A DNA stretch of 5,045 nucleotides from Gemmatimonadota bacterium (lineage in GTDB: Bacteria > Gemmatimonadota > Gemmatimonadetes > Gemmatimonadales > GWC2-71-9). The DNA lies in assembly GCA_003221825.1 (NCBI GenBank), contig QHUE01000010.1, positions 1-5,045 on the forward strand, written 5' to 3'. Shown piece after piece: positions 1 through 5,045 of the stretch. The notes under the pieces are model-generated. The model was not told the DNA's origin. It did no database searches and saw only the letters and a program-made list of their open reading frames with translations. Each line of letters starts with the position of its first letter. The stretch's first letter is position 1. The position numbers and the translations under genes are program-made.

Positions 1-66
1 AGGAGATGTTGGTCCGTCGTTTCTACACCCCCTTTCCCGCACGAGCCGCACCAAACGTCATAAAGG

Positions 67-771
67 CTACGGCGCGGCGATCACCTGCTGCGCCAATACT
101 ACGCCCGCCACCACGCTCCCGACCGCCGCTCCCACGTGCAGAATCGTCGCCCAGCGCGTACCCCGGTCTGCGGCAAATCGCACGAGCACCGAGAGTGTCA
201 GCGAGACGCCAAGCATCCCGGCGATCGTCCCCGCGCTGAACGCCGCGAAGTAAACGAGCCGCGACATCGTATCGGGGACCGCCGCGACGAGCAACGCGGC
301 AATGGCGCCACTCCCCGCGAGTCCGTGTGCAATGCCGAAACCGAGCGAGCGGCGTGCATCGACGCTCGCGTGCGCGTGCCCGTGACTCGGATCGGCAGCG
401 TGACTGTGCAAATGCAGATGCGGAGCACCTGCGCTGTGGGCGTGAGCGTGCATGTGCCAGCGCCCGCGTGCGTACCGCCAGATCACCATCATCCCAAGCA
501 GGATGAGCAGCGCCGCCACAACCAACTCCGCGGTGGGCCAGAGCCTGGCAGGCAGCTGCACCCCCAGCACGAGGACCAGCAGGGCCACGGCGCCGACGGT
601 GACCGTATGACCGAGCCCCCAGATGAGCCCCAGCCGAGCGGCGCTCCACCGGCGCCTCCCGCCCGGTCTTGTCGCCAGGGTGGAGACGGCCGCAAGATGG
701 TCTGGCTCAAAGGCATGGCGCAGACCCAGCAGGCCGCCGATGGCCAGAACGGCTACTATGGAAGGGGTCAT
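67..771 (-). CDS. NicO/UreH-like nickel/cobalt transport membrane protein
   Basis: Predicted inner-membrane protein of 234 residues, probably moving or exporting Ni2+/Co2+. Numbered from the ATG at 771, the first helix carries GLRHAFEPDHLAAV (about residues 16-29). This contains the HX4DH signature (H19, D24, H25) of nickel/cobalt permeases and NicO/UreH-like proteins. A second conserved-looking helix begins GIAHGLAGSGAI (about 146-157). About six hydrophobic segments are visible. Between helices 3 and 4 lies a loop with 11 histidines over residues 106-134, mostly as H-x-H, a likely metal-binding or buffering loop as in RcnA-type exporters. A TTG 12 bases upstream (783) is in frame, but I prefer ATG; neither has a strong Shine-Dalgarno. 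The gene is divergent from the sigma-factor operon across a 57-base spacer. No urease or hydrogenase genes are visible, so the substrate is inferred from motifs only. Alternative: a heavy-metal or sulfite-type exporter of the same fold group. Confidence 0.82.
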   Translation of the reverse strand: MTPSIVAVLAIGGLLGLRHAFEPDHLAAVSTLATRPGGRRRWSAARLGLIWGLGHTVTVGAVALLVLVLGVQLPARLWPTAELVVAALLILLGMMVIWRYARGRWHMHAHAHSAGAPHLHLHSHAADPSHGHAHASVDARRSLGFGIAHGLAGSGAIAALLVAAVPDTMSRLVYFAAFSAGTIAGMLGVSLTLSVLVRFAADRGTRWATILHVGAAVGSVVAGVVLAQQVIAAP

Positions 772-792
772 GTCGAGGCCCAAATCTAACTA

Positions 793-817
793 CAACCTTT
801 TGCCCTGCTTGCATATC
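793..817 (+). promoter_or_regulatory. candidate ECF-type promoter of the sigma operon
   Basis: The divergent spacer contains CAACCTTTT (793-801), resembling the AAC-centred -35 element of many ECF promoters. CATATC (812-817) follows as a possible -10, with 15 bases between AAC and CATATC. Transcription would start about 5-10 bases before the ATG at 829, giving an almost leaderless mRNA; this agrees with the lack of a Shine-Dalgarno there. If real, it would support autoregulation by the sigma factor. This is motif reading by eye only. Confidence 0.3.
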
Positions 818-828
818 CAACCCCCTGC

Positions 829-1380
829 ATGCCCAGACAGGTGCTCGAGGACACTCTGACTGCTGACTCCATAGCGGCCGATTCGGCCCTCGCAGCAAGC
901 GGGGACGCCAGTGCATTCGAGCGCTTGTACCGAACCCACGTTGCCCGGGTCCATACGCTGGTGCGCCGCATGCTCGACGCCGATGAAGCCGACGACGTGA
1001 CGCAGGATGTGTTCATTCGCGCCTGGCAAAAACTGTCGACGTTCCGCGGCGAGTCGGCGTTCGGGACATGGCTGCACCGGTTGGCGGTGAACGTCGTCCT
1101 GGCCCGTCGCAAGACCGTCGGCATCGAGCGCGGCCGGTTCATTAATGAAGCGGAGCCGCTGGATGGCGTCACCAGCAAGCCGGCGACGCCGGAGTTGTCG
1201 ATGGATTTCGAGGAAGCGCTGGCGAGCCTTCCCGAGGGAGCACGGCAGGTCTTCGTGTTACATGACGTGGAGGGGTATCGCCACGAAGAGATCGCGCGCA
1301 TGCTTGGCGTCGTGCCGGGCACGTCGAAATCGCAGCTGCATCACGCGCGGATGGCGCTGCGGAGGCACTTGGAACGATGA
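829..1380 (+). CDS. ECF-family RNA polymerase sigma factor (sigma-70 regions 2 and 4)
   Basis: Cytoplasmic alternative sigma factor of 183 residues, the usual size for the extracytoplasmic-function group. Region 2 spans about residues 28-95: a core-binding helix FERLYRTHVARVHTLVRRML, then DADEADDVTQDVFIRAWQKL and the -10 recognition/melting part FGTWLHRLAVNVVLARRK (78-95). A linker of about 30 residues leads to region 4 (about 126-181), with LPEGARQVFVLHDVEGY and a helix-turn-helix YRHEEIARMLGVVPGTSKSQ (150-169) for the -35 element. There is no region 3 and no C-terminal extension. The ATG at 829 is the only good start upstream of region 2; no Shine-Dalgarno is seen, so initiation may be close to leaderless. 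Its TGA overlaps the next ATG (ATGA, 1377-1380), a typical sigma/anti-sigma coupling. It probably drives its own operon. The subgroup is not assigned. Confidence 0.95.
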   Translation: MPRQVLEDTLTADSIAADSALAASGDASAFERLYRTHVARVHTLVRRMLDADEADDVTQDVFIRAWQKLSTFRGESAFGTWLHRLAVNVVLARRKTVGIERGRFINEAEPLDGVTSKPATPELSMDFEEALASLPEGARQVFVLHDVEGYRHEEIARMLGVVPGTSKSQLHHARMALRRHLER

Positions 1381-2024
1381 ACGATCAATGGACGAACCGG
1401 CTTTCAGAGTATCTCGACGGCGAGCTCGACTCGACCGAGCGCGCGAGCCTCGAGGCACATCTCGCGACGTGCGGGCACTGCTACGCGACACTCGGCGAGC
1501 TGCGCCAGGTGGTCGCGCGCGCGAAGGCTCTCGCGGATAGTGAGCCCGAGACGAATCTCTGGCCTGAGATAAAAGCTCAGATAAGCCGAGACTCGACCAG
1601 CCGCCGTCCTTCCCGGCGAGTTTCCTTCACCGTCCCACAGCTCCTTGCGGCGAGCATTGCTCTGGTCCTCCTTTCGGGTGGCAGTGCCTGGCTCGCCCTG
1701 CAGCAGCGACCGACGAATACGCCCGAGCTTGTCGCCGTGACACCCCCGCCAAACACGCGGGTCGCCAGTTGGACTGGCTCCACCGACGTCGCCATCGCCG
1801 AGCTGCAGGCCGCCCTGGCGCAGAACGAGAAGCGGCTCGATTCCACGACCGTGCGCATCGTGCGGAAGAATCTGGCCATCATCGATCGGGCGATCGCCGA
1901 GGCGCGCATTGCGCTGCGGAACGATCCCGGCAACGCGTACCTGAACCTCCATCTCGCCGACACGATGCGGCGCAAGGTGGATCTGCTGCGGCGTGTGAAC
2001 GACATGGCCGCGGCCCGATCCTAG
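1377..2024 (+). CDS. zinc-finger anti-sigma factor with single TM helix and helical outer domain
   Basis: Membrane-bound regulator of 215 residues that should hold the preceding sigma factor inactive. The N-terminus (1-50) is a zinc-binding anti-sigma domain: LSEYLDGELDSTERASLEAHL followed by the H-x3-C-x2-C signature (H28, C32, C35). A Ser/Arg-rich linker (70-83) precedes one transmembrane helix at about 84-108. The outer part has a Pro/Thr-rich spacer (111-130) and an amphipathic helical region (137-212) containing VRKNLAIIDRAIAEARIAL and DPGNAYLNLHLADTMRRK. That arrangement is one I recognise from anti-sigma factors of Gemmatimonadota/Acidobacteriota, and it may be the sensing part. The start overlaps the sigma stop, so translation is probably coupled; the TAG stop overlaps the Shine-Dalgarno of the next gene. 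The HCC motif is intact. The signal and any protease that releases the sigma factor are unknown. Confidence 0.92.
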   Translation: MNDQWTNRLSEYLDGELDSTERASLEAHLATCGHCYATLGELRQVVARAKALADSEPETNLWPEIKAQISRDSTSRRPSRRVSFTVPQLLAASIALVLLSGGSAWLALQQRPTNTPELVAVTPPPNTRVASWTGSTDVAIAELQAALAQNEKRLDSTTVRIVRKNLAIIDRAIAEARIALRNDPGNAYLNLHLADTMRRKVDLLRRVNDMAAARS

Positions 2025-2037
2025 GAGGAGCACAGAC

Positions 2038-3132
2038 ATGTTTGCAACGCTGGCCGCCGCGATGCTGGTCACGCTGGCACCGCAAAGACAATCCGATACG
2101 ACGATCGCCGTGCCGGCCGGCGCCAGCCTTTCGGTCAACAATTTCGGGGGCGGGATCACCGTCCACGGATGGAGTGAGAATCGCGTCAAGGTGCACGGGG
2201 AAACCGGCCGTCGCGGGCGCGTGGAAGTGTCGCTGGTCGGGAACACCGTGGTCGTCAAGACGGGCAGTCGCGAAGGCGCGCCGTCCGTGATCGACCTCGA
2301 CATCACCGTCCCCCAGTCCATGGAGCTGAACCTGAGCGGCACCTATGCGGACATCACGGTGGACGGCGTGCAGGGCTCCATCAGCGCCGAGACCGTCAAT
2401 GGCGAGGTCAACGTGCGCGGCGGCAAGGGAAACATCACGCTGCACTCGATCCAGGGCGCCGTGACACTCGCCGACGCCTCGGGACGTATCGAGGTGAACT
2501 CCGTCAACGAAGACGTCGAGCTGACCAACGTCAGCGGTGAAATCAAAGTCGAAACCACGAACGGCAGCGTGATGCTGATGGGCGTCCAGTCCGCGAGTGT
2601 CGACGCCGGGACGATCAACGGCGACGTGGTCTACGAGGGGACCGTCAAGGATGGCGGATCTTACAGCTTCGGGTCGCACAACGGGGACATTACGGTCTCC
2701 ATTCCCGAAGGCGCCAACGTCACCGTGACCACCGCGACGGCGAATGGCGATATCGATGCCAGCTTTGCGCTCCCGCTCACCAACACGACGGGGAAGCATC
2801 GCAAGACGTTCAAGATCGGCTCGGGGAGCGCGCGCATGGAGCTGGAGTCGTTCCAGGGCGACATCGAGATGCGCCGTCCCCAGGAGCTCCGGGATCGCAT
2901 CGATCGCAAGCACAAACACGACGAGAACGAGAACGACAACGACCATGACAACGACTACGACTTCGACTTCCACTTCGACAGCTCACAGATCGCGGGCGAA
3001 GTAAACAGCGCGGTCCACTATGCCGCCGATTACGCCGCAAAGTACGCCAAGGAGTACGCCCCGAAATACGCGCGGCAGTACGCGCGCACCTATAGCCGAA
3101 ACTATGCCAAGACGTATCGTCGCACTCACTAA
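2038..3132 (+). CDS. DUF4097-type beta-repeat protein with acidic and tyrosine-repeat C-terminal tail
   Basis: Probably an exported envelope protein of 364 residues; molecular function unknown. The start is set by AGGAGG (2023-2028) nine bases before ATG. The N-terminus is a short hydrophobic stretch (2-14) without basic residues, so the signal peptide is weak. Residues 20-280 are beta-strand repeats with turns such as VNGEV (120-124), TNGSV, INGDV, NGDI (215-218) and NGDI (237-240), about 18-22 residues apart. This fits the DUF4097 putative-adhesin family, likely a beta-helix or solenoid. The tail is unusual. Residues 291-294 are KHKH; D/E then alternates with N, H, Y or F through residue 310, and the stretch ends FHFD (311-314). 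After a short linker, tyrosine occurs at every fourth residue from Y328 to Y360 (nine in total) in the pattern Y-A-x-x, rich in K/R. It is the third gene of the sigma operon, 13 bases after the anti-sigma stop. The fold assignment rests on repeat pattern and context. Confidence 0.82.
   Translation: MFATLAAAMLVTLAPQRQSDTTIAVPAGASLSVNNFGGGITVHGWSENRVKVHGETGRRGRVEVSLVGNTVVVKTGSREGAPSVIDLDITVPQSMELNLSGTYADITVDGVQGSISAETVNGEVNVRGGKGNITLHSIQGAVTLADASGRIEVNSVNEDVELTNVSGEIKVETTNGSVMLMGVQSASVDAGTINGDVVYEGTVKDGGSYSFGSHNGDITVSIPEGANVTVTTATANGDIDASFALPLTNTTGKHRKTFKIGSGSARMELESFQGDIEMRRPQELRDRIDRKHKHDENENDNDHDNDYDFDFHFDSSQIAGEVNSAVHYAADYAAKYAKEYAPKYARQYARTYSRNYAKTYRRTH
2920..2979 (+). repeat. alternating acidic low-complexity segment in the DUF4097 protein
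   Basis: The codons for residues 295-314 give a near-perfect two-residue period: D or E at 295, 296, 298, 300, 302, 304, 306, 308 and 310, interleaved with N, H, Y and F. The DNA is a run of GAC/GAG/AAC codons. In an extended strand, all carboxylates would lie on one face and N/H/aromatics on the other. Divalent-cation or polycation binding is possible, but no RTX-type glycine motif is present. Confidence 0.8.
3019..3120 (+). repeat. 12-base coding tandem repeat encoding Y-A-x-x tetrapeptides
   Basis: Eight consecutive 12-base units, plus the codon of a ninth tyrosine and its neighbour, encode Y-A-x-x with tyrosine at residues 328, 332, 336, 340, 344, 348, 352, 356 and 360. The second position is alanine in seven of eight units (serine once). 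The units differ at synonymous sites (TAT/TAC, GCC/GCG), so the period is kept at protein level rather than being a recent DNA duplication. The last two positions of each unit shift from acidic/neutral to mostly basic or polar toward the C-terminus. Confidence 0.9.
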
Positions 3133-3136
3133 GTTC

Positions 3137-3141
3137 GGAGG
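3137..3141 (+). promoter_or_regulatory. Shine-Dalgarno that fixes the start of the second DUF4097 gene
   Basis: GGAGG lies four bases before the ATG at 3146. It decides between that start and the open frame extending upstream to 3020, which would overlap the previous gene by more than 100 bases and would add a Pro/Thr/Arg-rich leader before an otherwise ordinary signal peptide. Confidence 0.75.
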
Positions 3142-3145
3142 TCCG

Positions 3146-3922
3146 ATGCGCAGCCTGTTGATCGCAGGGTTACTCACCGTGGCCGGCGTCGTCAGTGCGC
3201 AGGCGCAAGATTTCAACTGGCATGGCCGGCTCGCCGCCGGCAAGCGGCTGGAAGTAAAGGGTGTGAACGGCGACGTGCGGGCGGTGCTCGCCAGGGGCGC
3301 CGAGGCGGTCGTGAACGCCCGAAAACACGCGCGGCGCTCCGATCCCGACGAGGTCAAGATCGAAGTGGTGGAATCGGACGAAGGCATCACGATCTGCGCG
3401 GTCTATCCCACGCCGCCCCGCGCCCGCCGCGAGAACACGTGCCAGCCGGGCGACCACTGGAGCTCCAGCACCGAGAACAACGACGTGACGGTCGATTTCG
3501 AGGTGCAGGTCCCCGCCGGCATCGAGTTCAATGGCCAGACGGTGAACGGCGAGATGTCCGCCGAGGGTCTCAGGGGAGACGTGCGGGCGAGCACCGTGAA
3601 CGGCAGTGTGCGCGTGAGCACGACCGGCCTCGCCGAAGCGTCCACCGTGAACGGCTCCGTGTACGCCGAGATGGGGCGGGCAGACTGGACCAACGATCTC
3701 GAGTTCAGCACGGTGAACGGCGGGATCACGCTGATTCTTCCCGGGAAGCTCGATACCGAGATCAGGGCCAACACCGTGAACGGCGACATCGAGACCGACT
3801 GGCCGCTCACAGTTACCGGGCGGTTCAGCAACCGGCGGATACGTGGCACGATCGGCGCCGGCGGGCGCGGGCTCAGCCTGAGCACGGTGAATGGGGAGAT
3901 ACGGCTCAAGAAAGGCACGTGA
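3146..3922 (+). CDS. DUF4097 family exported beta-repeat protein
   Basis: Exported protein of 258 residues, function unknown. The start at 3146 gives a classical signal peptide: MRS, a hydrophobic core LLIAGLLTVAGVV, and a likely cleavage after AQA (about residue 20). The mature part begins with a GVNGDV strand (39-44). Next comes a segment with two cysteines (C84 in ITICAVYP, C99 in ENTCQPG) that could form a disulfide in the periplasm. Six TVNG turns follow (residues 132, 150, 167, 189, 210 and 247). These regularly spaced N-G turns, VPAGIEF (122-128) and the final GAGGRGLSLSTVNGEIRL are typical of DUF4097 proteins common in Gemmatimonadota and Acidobacteriota. It is the last gene of the sigma operon, 13 bases after the previous stop, and a paralogue of that gene without the acidic/tyrosine tail. 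Adhesin-like or envelope-stress roles are suggested by family name and context only. Confidence 0.88.
   Translation: MRSLLIAGLLTVAGVVSAQAQDFNWHGRLAAGKRLEVKGVNGDVRAVLARGAEAVVNARKHARRSDPDEVKIEVVESDEGITICAVYPTPPRARRENTCQPGDHWSSSTENNDVTVDFEVQVPAGIEFNGQTVNGEMSAEGLRGDVRASTVNGSVRVSTTGLAEASTVNGSVYAEMGRADWTNDLEFSTVNGGITLILPGKLDTEIRANTVNGDIETDWPLTVTGRFSNRRIRGTIGAGGRGLSLSTVNGEIRLKKGT
3539..3895 (+). repeat. six dispersed 12-base TVNG-encoding repeats
   Basis: Near-identical copies of ACSGTGAACGGC start at 3539, 3593, 3644, 3710, 3773 and 3884 (the last is ACGGTGAATGGG). All are in the reading frame and encode Thr-Val-Asn-Gly, spaced about 17-22 residues except for a final gap of 37 that fits two rungs. 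Each likely marks one turn of a beta-solenoid. Little codon variation is seen at these turns. Confidence 0.85.
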
Positions 3923-3990
3923 TTGCGTGCGGCGCGCGGCGTGGACTCGTAGGGGTCATACGCCGCACGCGCCACGCCGCACGTAATCGC
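3919..3990. repeat. large imperfect inverted repeat after the sigma operon
   Basis: Arms 3919-3943 and 3966-3990 are complementary at 20 of 25 positions, and some mismatches would be G-U in RNA. The loop is about 22 bases. The core CGTGCGGCG (3926-3934) can pair with either of two direct copies of CGCCGCACG (3961-3969 and 3975-3983). A smaller alternative stem pairs 3936-3942 with 3960-3966. It begins at the stop codon of the last operon gene, so it may act as a transcription terminator or 3'-end stabiliser, but there is no T-tract. A REP-like dispersed palindrome is an alternative. Confidence 0.6.
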
Positions 3991-4022
3991 ACCAGCTCGC
4001 CGTAGTTCGGTACGTAATCCGT

Positions 4023-4065
4023 AACACTCCATCCTCACCTTCACTCCTCTATCACGAGGAGTGTT
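4023..4065 (+). promoter_or_regulatory. two competing hairpins over the ribosome binding site of the methyltransferase gene
   Basis: A perfect 8-base stem pairs CACTCCTC (4042-4049) with GAGGAGTG (4056-4063) around a six-base loop. A second perfect 8-base stem pairs AACACTCC (4023-4030) with GGAGTGTT (4058-4065). The two cannot form together, and both bury the Shine-Dalgarno GAGGAG (4056-4061). This could limit or switch translation of the gene starting at 4067. The same dyad symmetry could instead be a DNA operator, for example for a controller protein of a restriction-modification locus. Confidence 0.5.
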
Positions 4066-4066
4066 C

Positions 4067-5045
4067 GTGTTGCGTGACATTCTCGGCCGCACAACGCAGA
4101 TCGAGGGTCTTCGCGAGCTGTTCAGCGCCCTCGGCTATGAGGCAGTCTGGGAGCCGGTGCCGGTGCGGGCGTGGCTGGGCGAGATCGAGCGAATCAGCCG
4201 TGCCGCGCTCATCGCGCGGCACGGCGCGTTTCGAGTCTTCGCCCTCGAGGCGGCCGCTCCCGAAGAGGCCGCGCGCGCCGCCGCGCGCCGGCTGTCCGCC
4301 GGCGCCGAGCGCGGCCTGGCATGCGCGCTGGGCGGACAGCCGCTCCGGCTCGTGTGCGTAGCTGGTCCCGTGGGTCTGCGCATGGCGACGATTGCCGTCG
4401 CCAGTCCCTCCGGCTCCGCGCTGGCAACGCTCGAACGCCTCGCGCCCGCGAAAGGCGAATCTGCGCTCGCGCTGTCGCTGCGAATCGGCGAAGTGCTGGC
4501 GAGTGAAGGCGTCACGCCACGCTTCTTTCGCGCCTTCCGGAACACCCTGGATCGGCTCACGGAGCGGCTCCGCACGCCCCGGTCGCGGCTCGACCGTCAC
4601 GCGCTGACACTCACCGCGCTTACCCGCCTGCTCTTTCTCTACTTCATCCAGTCGAAGGGTTGGCTGAACCGTGACACCCGCTACGTGGCCCACCTGCTCG
4701 ACCGTGCGATCGCGTGCCGCCGGCACTTTCATCGCTCGTTCCTGCACGCGTTGTGCTTTGGCGCGCTGAATCGGCCGGCGGCGCGACGCGGCGGCGCCGC
4801 ACGAGCGCTGGGCAGGATCCCATTCCTCAACGGCGGGCTGTTCGAGCCGTCGCCACTCGAGCGCCAGCATGGCCCAGCGACGTGGGGCAACGCCGATTGG
4901 CGGGACGCGTTCGACGACCTGTTCGAGCGGTTCCACTTCTCCGTGCGCGAACACGACGCCGGCGAATTCGTCGCGCCCGATATGCTGGGCCGCGTGTTCG
5001 AAGGCGTGATGGACCCGGACGAACGGCGGGCCAGCGGAAGCTACT
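4067..5045 (+). CDS. Eco57I-like N6-adenine DNA methyltransferase / type IIG-like protein, N-terminal part (partial)
   Basis: The frame is open from GTG 4067 to the window edge (326 complete codons). GAGGAG (4056-4061) lies five bases before GTG; the adjacent TTG at 4070 is an alternative start. Motifs are those preceding the catalytic domain of large Eco57I/type IIG adenine methyltransferases: [17 protein letters not shown] (187-203), [11 protein letters not shown] (251-261), [14 protein letters not shown] (282-295) and [11 protein letters not shown] (302-312). The visible end is GSY (324-326), the start of a GSYYTP-type motif. The SAM-binding and NPPY motifs would lie beyond the window. The first 150 residues, where related enzymes may carry a nuclease, show no PD-ExK pattern I can recognise. 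The expected role is modification of DNA in a restriction-modification or related phage-defence locus. Base use resembles its neighbours. Class (type IIG, solitary methylase, or part of a multi-gene system) cannot be set from this window. Confidence 0.8.

Noticed and set aside
6..239. Plus-strand open frame at the left edge preceded by AGGAG
   Set aside because: AGGAG is directly adjacent to the ATG with no spacing, and most of the frame is antisense to the transporter gene; the product is Pro/Arg/Ala-rich without motifs.
1404..2342. Minus-strand open frame of 312 codons
   Set aside because: It is antisense to the anti-sigma gene and the start of the DUF4097 gene, both with strong family signatures and good starts; its protein shows no motif.
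1879..2973. Long open frame on the minus strand (364 codons) beginning with a valine-rich run
   Set aside because: It lies antisense to the DUF4097 gene and the valine run is only the complement of the GAC/AAC-rich acidic segment. No domain is recognisable and no ribosome binding site is seen.
2920..2979. Calcium-binding RTX repeat
   Set aside because: The segment has alternating aspartates but none of the glycine-rich nonapeptide pattern of RTX proteins.
3019..3120. CRISPR-like or minisatellite DNA array
   Set aside because: The 12-base period is in frame, without spacers, and varies at synonymous sites, so it is a protein repeat.
3020..3145. Upstream in-frame extension of the second DUF4097 protein
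   Set aside because: It overlaps the tyrosine-repeat coding region of the previous gene and would place 42 residues before a normal signal peptide; GGAGG at 3137-3141 supports the ATG at 3146.
4260..4320. GC-only repetitive stretch inside the methyltransferase gene, looking like a palindrome
   Set aside because: It is explained by Ala/Arg codons (GCG, CGC, GCC) in a GC-rich gene; the possible stems are short and not near a regulatory position.
4052..4954. Minus-strand open frame of 300 codons
   Set aside because: It is antisense to the methyltransferase frame, which carries the LNGGLFE and MLGRVFE motifs. The minus product is Arg/Glu-rich without family features, as expected of GC-rich shadow frames.

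Overview
This GC-rich, gene-dense window suggests an environmental bacterium, most likely Gemmatimonadota or, less likely, Acidobacteriota. The evidence is the combination of an ECF sigma factor, a zinc-finger anti-sigma factor with a long helical extracytoplasmic part, and tandem DUF4097 beta-repeat proteins. The phylum call is an inference from gene content.

Layout. Positions 1-66 hold no gene I can support. Positions 67-771 on the minus strand encode a small integral membrane protein of the NicO/UreH-like nickel/cobalt transporter group, with an HX4DH motif and a histidine-rich loop. A 57-base divergent spacer (772-828) separates it from a compact plus-strand operon of four genes: ECF sigma factor (829-1380), anti-sigma factor (1377-2024, ATGA overlap), a DUF4097-type protein with an unusual acidic then tyrosine-repeat tail (2038-3132), and a second DUF4097-type protein (3146-3922). 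The last two genes each start 13 bases after the preceding stop, behind a good Shine-Dalgarno. A non-coding stretch (3923-4066) holds a large imperfect inverted repeat and then two competing hairpins over the ribosome binding site of the next gene. From 4067 to the window edge runs the N-terminal part (326 residues) of an Eco57I-like N6-adenine DNA methyltransferase, probably from a restriction-modification or other defence locus. The window cuts it within the GSYYTP-type motif, before the SAM-binding and catalytic motifs.

How the genes may work together. The sigma/anti-sigma pair should form a membrane-gated switch: the anti-sigma factor binds the sigma factor in the cytoplasm through its zinc-binding domain and senses envelope state through its extracytoplasmic helical domain. 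The two downstream proteins look exported and beta-repetitive, and co-transcription makes them likely envelope effectors or sensors of that switch. The signal sensed and the role of the DUF4097 proteins are unknown.

The most unusual item is the tail of the first DUF4097 protein: a strictly alternating acidic segment followed by nine tyrosines at exact four-residue spacing. The second is the RNA-structure candidate in front of the methyltransferase gene.
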